The notes under the pieces were generated by a model. It was not told the origin of the DNA, did no database searches, and saw nothing but the letters and a program-made list of their open reading frames with translations. From the NCBI GenBank assembly GCA_965226245.1, contig CBDDCL010000015.1, positions 620,001 to 684,000 on the forward strand: a DNA stretch of 64,000 bases, in the 5' to 3' direction. The DNA is from CBDCYS01 sp965226245. GTDB taxonomy: Bacteria; Acidobacteriota; Terriglobia; Bryobacterales; UBA6623. Positions within the stretch are counted from its first letter, which is position 1. Every line of letters begins with the position of its first letter. Positions 61,802-64,000 of this stretch are shown here, piece after piece. The position numbers and the translations under genes are program-made.

Positions 61802-64000
61802 CGCCTCTGCTAGCACGGGCGCGTCCTGGCCGGCGCCGGCCGGTCGGCGGTCGGCGGGCTCGAACAACTCGCGCTTTCGGATCGCGGCGTCGAGCGTAGC
61901 GCCCGAGGTGATACGGCCGCGATAGCGCATCGCGACGAGCTTGAGCTGCGGCAGATCGTTCTGTAACGAGTTCACCCAGATCGTCTCGATATACATCAGA
62001 TCGCCCCCAACCGGCAGCAGCAGGGTGCGCCCGCGGATGACCTCGGTGGCGTGGCGGATCCACATCGTCACCTGCTGGTGCACGGGCCGGTCGTTGTCGA
62101 TATAGGCATCGATCTGCTCCGGTCCCGGCACGAACATCCCCTGTGGAATTTGAAGGCTGATGAGCCGTCCGTAGTTGCCCGGATCCTGCAGGGCGATCAT
62201 GAGAGCCCTCAGGTTCCGGCCGGACTCAGGCGTGAAGGGCATCAGCATGGCGTATTGCAGATCCCCGGGCTTCCCGATATTCACGCCCGTCGGCAGGTCC
62301 GCTGGATCGAGGAGCACGTTGTAGCCTTCGTAGGAAAAGGTCATCTGGTCGCCGGTGCCGAACCCGCTCAGCCCGCGGCCTATCGAGCCGAGCGTATCAT
62401 CGGCGTCATCCCAGAGATCCTCGACGTTGTAGAACTCGATCGGGTCGCGCTGATGGTAGCGCTTGTAGATGTCGTCGAACTGGATGTGAAACCACTGCGG
62501 CGGATACGTAAGCTGTGCCTCGACCGCGTGCGGCATGGCGGAAGCCGGCTCGAACAGATCCGGATAGATCCGCGCCCATGTGCTGACGATCGGATCGTCG
62601 GACATCTTATAGAAATGCACGTCCCCGCTGTAGGCGTCGATCGTGATTTTCACGGAGTCCTCGGCGTAATTGACGACCCGCTCGGGGAACGCCTCGACCG
62701 CGCGCTCGTCTGACTTGTCGCCGAGGATTTCGCGAAATGAGTAGGGATACCGGTCGCTCGTGGTGAGGCCGTTCACCATCCAGAGCACGCGTTTGTCCGC
62801 GATGAACGCATAGTTGTTGGTGTCGAGAAACAGAAATGGCGCGAGGCTGCGGATCCGTGTGATCGGGGTTCGCCGAATGTGCACGCGAGTGCGGGCGGAG
62901 TCGATGTAGCGGGAGAAGAGGAACGCCGTGACGTCCTGGGTATGCACGGCAAAGATCAAACGCTTGAACAGGGAGTCGACGCGGATCCCGTCGGTCAGGT
63001 CTTCGGGAAACGTGAACTCCTGGCGCGCCTGATCGGTCGCATAGTCAAATTCCTTGAGATACCTGACATTAGTCAGCACATACTCGTCTTTGGCGCCTTC
63101 GCCAAAGTAGACACGTGGTTCGTGCTCGAGTGCCTCGTGTGTGACGCGCGGCGGCACTTCCTTGACGGCGTAGGTCGGGCTCCCTACCTCATCGACCTCG
63201 TTGACCGGGCTCATGACCAGGCCCATGCCGTGCGTGAAGAGGAGCGCCGCCGATCCCCAATATTTGAGCCACTCCTGCTGGCCGACCAGCGCGAGCGAAG
63301 GCAGCTCCCGAACCGCGCTGCCGAACATGCGTTTCTGACCGTCGATGGCATAGCGCACGCCGTCGACCGACAGAAACTTGTAGTAAGGACGAAGCTGCTG
63401 CTGTTGTTGGTAGGTCTGCAGCAGCGGTCCGAACACCATGGTCGACTTAGAGACCGCCATGCGCTCGAGATGTTGGATGTCGGGCGGTTCTTCCAGATAG
63501 CTCACCCAGGGGGCGACGAGCGGGGCGTTCTGGATCGTCTGGCTCGACAGCAGTGCGGCGGTCGACAGCGGCTGTTGGGGTGGGACCCACTCGTGAACCT
63601 CGACGGCGTTGAGCTTGTAGGCGTCGGTTGTGGCCTCGATGTGCCGCTTGATGTACTCCTGCTGAATGTACGGCTCGTTCGGCTGGACGAAGACATAGTC
63701 TCGAACGATCACGCCCAGCGAAAAGCAGAACTGCAAGGCCAGCAACGCCGCGCCGGCCCAGGCCAGGCGTCGAAGTGACAGCGGGGGGAAGGGAAGCTGG
63801 GGGGAGACGGGAGCCCCGCTGGACACTGCGGGACTCCGCTCCCTCCCTGCGTAATGCTTGTAGAGGCGCGACAGAGAAATCCCTGCCACGAGGGTCAGCC
63901 CGATCTCGACGCCGACCAAAACGTACACGCTGTTGAGGGTCGAGAAGACGCCCACGAGGTCGAGATAAGCGGCGCCGGTCCGCACGCCGGCCGGTTCGTT
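61637..64000 (-). CDS. UPF0182 (COG1615) membrane protein, N-terminus beyond window
   Basis: The frame is open through base 64000, so the 5' end (several transmembrane helices in this family) is missing. Visible: two hydrophobic segments near 63.75-63.95 kb (VYVLVGVEIGLTLVAGISLS; LAWAGAALLALQFCFSLGVI), then the large conserved extracytoplasmic part: VQPNEPYIQQEYIKRHIEAT, then SVKITIDAYSGDVHFYKMSD and LTYPPQWFHIQFDDIY. TYVLSD-type PFTPESGRNLRALMIALQDP and QQVTMWIRHATEVIRGRTLL also match. Function unknown. The final about 55 codons (to the stop at 61637) lie antisense to the permease gene and look unlike UPF0182 proteins, so the natural end may be near 61800. Confidence 0.88.
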   Translation of the reverse strand, partial: NEPAGVRTGAAYLDLVGVFSTLNSVYVLVGVEIGLTLVAGISLSRLYKHYAGRERSPAVSSGAPVSPQLPFPPLSLRRLAWAGAALLALQFCFSLGVIVRDYVFVQPNEPYIQQEYIKRHIEATTDAYKLNAVEVHEWVPPQQPLSTAALLSSQTIQNAPLVAPWVSYLEEPPDIQHLERMAVSKSTMVFGPLLQTYQQQQQLRPYYKFLSVDGVRYAIDGQKRMFGSAVRELPSLALVGQQEWLKYWGSAALLFTHGMGLVMSPVNEVDEVGSPTYAVKEVPPRVTHEALEHEPRVYFGEGAKDEYVLTNVRYLKEFDYATDQARQEFTFPEDLTDGIRVDSLFKRLIFAVHTQDVTAFLFSRYIDSARTRVHIRRTPITRIRSLAPFLFLDTNNYAFIADKRVLWMVNGLTTSDRYPYSFREILGDKSDERAVEAFPERVVNYAEDSVKITIDAYSGDVHFYKMSDDPIVSTWARIYPDLFEPASAMPHAVEAQLTYPPQWFHIQFDDIYKRYHQRDPIEFYNVEDLWDDADDTLGSIGRGLSGFGTGDQMTFSYEGYNVLLDPADLPTGVNIGKPGDLQYAMLMPFTPESGRNLRALMIALQDPGNYGRLISLQIPQGMFVPGPEQIDAYIDNDRPVHQQVTMWIRHATEVIRGRTLLLPVGGDLMYIETIWVNSLQNDLPQLKLVAMRYRGRITSGATLDAAIRKRELFEPADRRPAGAGQDAPVLAEALVERENRQGGGDGWDGHEQADPDEPPDADVHTVAAQHLQPQQAGEGAHGQQARP

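Noticed and set aside
1..64000. CRISPR array or cas genes
   Set aside because: No regularly spaced repeats with unique spacers; the repeats found are tandem, palindromic or dispersed.

Overview
The window looks like a chromosomal segment of an Acidobacteriota bacterium, most likely of the Solibacter/Bryobacterales type. The evidence is family content: TIGR03437 (Solibacter C-terminal) domains, an acidobacterial VWFA protein, an Oar-like TonB receptor with a carboxypeptidase-regulatory domain, a Ser/Thr kinase with a TolB-like propeller, an FG-GAP protein and a DUF1800/DUF1501 pair. Base composition is GC-rich and most genes have good Shine-Dalgarno sites.

Region by region. 0-6 kb (minus strand): the start of an FG-GAP protein, a TIGR03437 surface protein, and a caspase-family protein whose frame runs into a fragment of a type I restriction methylase. 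6-15.6 kb is a decay zone: a frameshifted TonB receptor, a broken sigma factor, an IS1595-type insertion, a TIGR03437 remnant, an IS1634-type transposase stump and a kinase pseudogene without its N-lobe. 15.8-24.3 kb is ordinary: DinB, a LytTR regulator, two toxin-antitoxin pairs, a hybrid sensor kinase, an Hfq-like protein and a VWFA protein. A second, apparently identical IS1595-type copy lies at 24.8-25.8 kb in the opposite orientation. 25.9-34.7 kb holds an FHA protein, two exported amidohydrolases, an exported sulfatase, a bifunctional malic enzyme and a thioredoxin-like gene whose first active-site cysteine codon is an in-frame TGA (candidate selenoprotein). 34.8-44.4 kb has a GT39-like mannosyltransferase and a five-to-six-gene Bat (aerotolerance-type) cluster: a BatD-like lipoprotein, BatA, BatB, BatC, BatD and BatE. 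45-50 kb carries sugar-acid and one-carbon enzymes, a Uma2 nuclease and tRNA-Lys(TTT). 50-51.6 kb is another remnant zone (a broken winged-helix-like gene and a lone group II intron domain V). 52-64 kb is intact: a two-component system, a TPR/propeller/DUF1800 protein with its DUF1501 partner, an ArsB/SLC13-type permease and a UPF0182 membrane protein that runs off the end.

Non-coding structure is unusually rich. A family of 20-nt hairpins (8-bp stem, 4-nt loop, mostly GNRA, flanked by AGAGCC and GGTT) recurs in intergenic DNA with compensatory stem changes. It forms part of a larger dispersed repeat with a 78-bp unit. This repeat abuts or enters the 5' ends of three Bat genes and may supply the ribosome-binding site and TTG start of two of them. 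The two strongest leads are the UGA-containing redoxin with a well-placed stem-loop and this covarying hairpin family.
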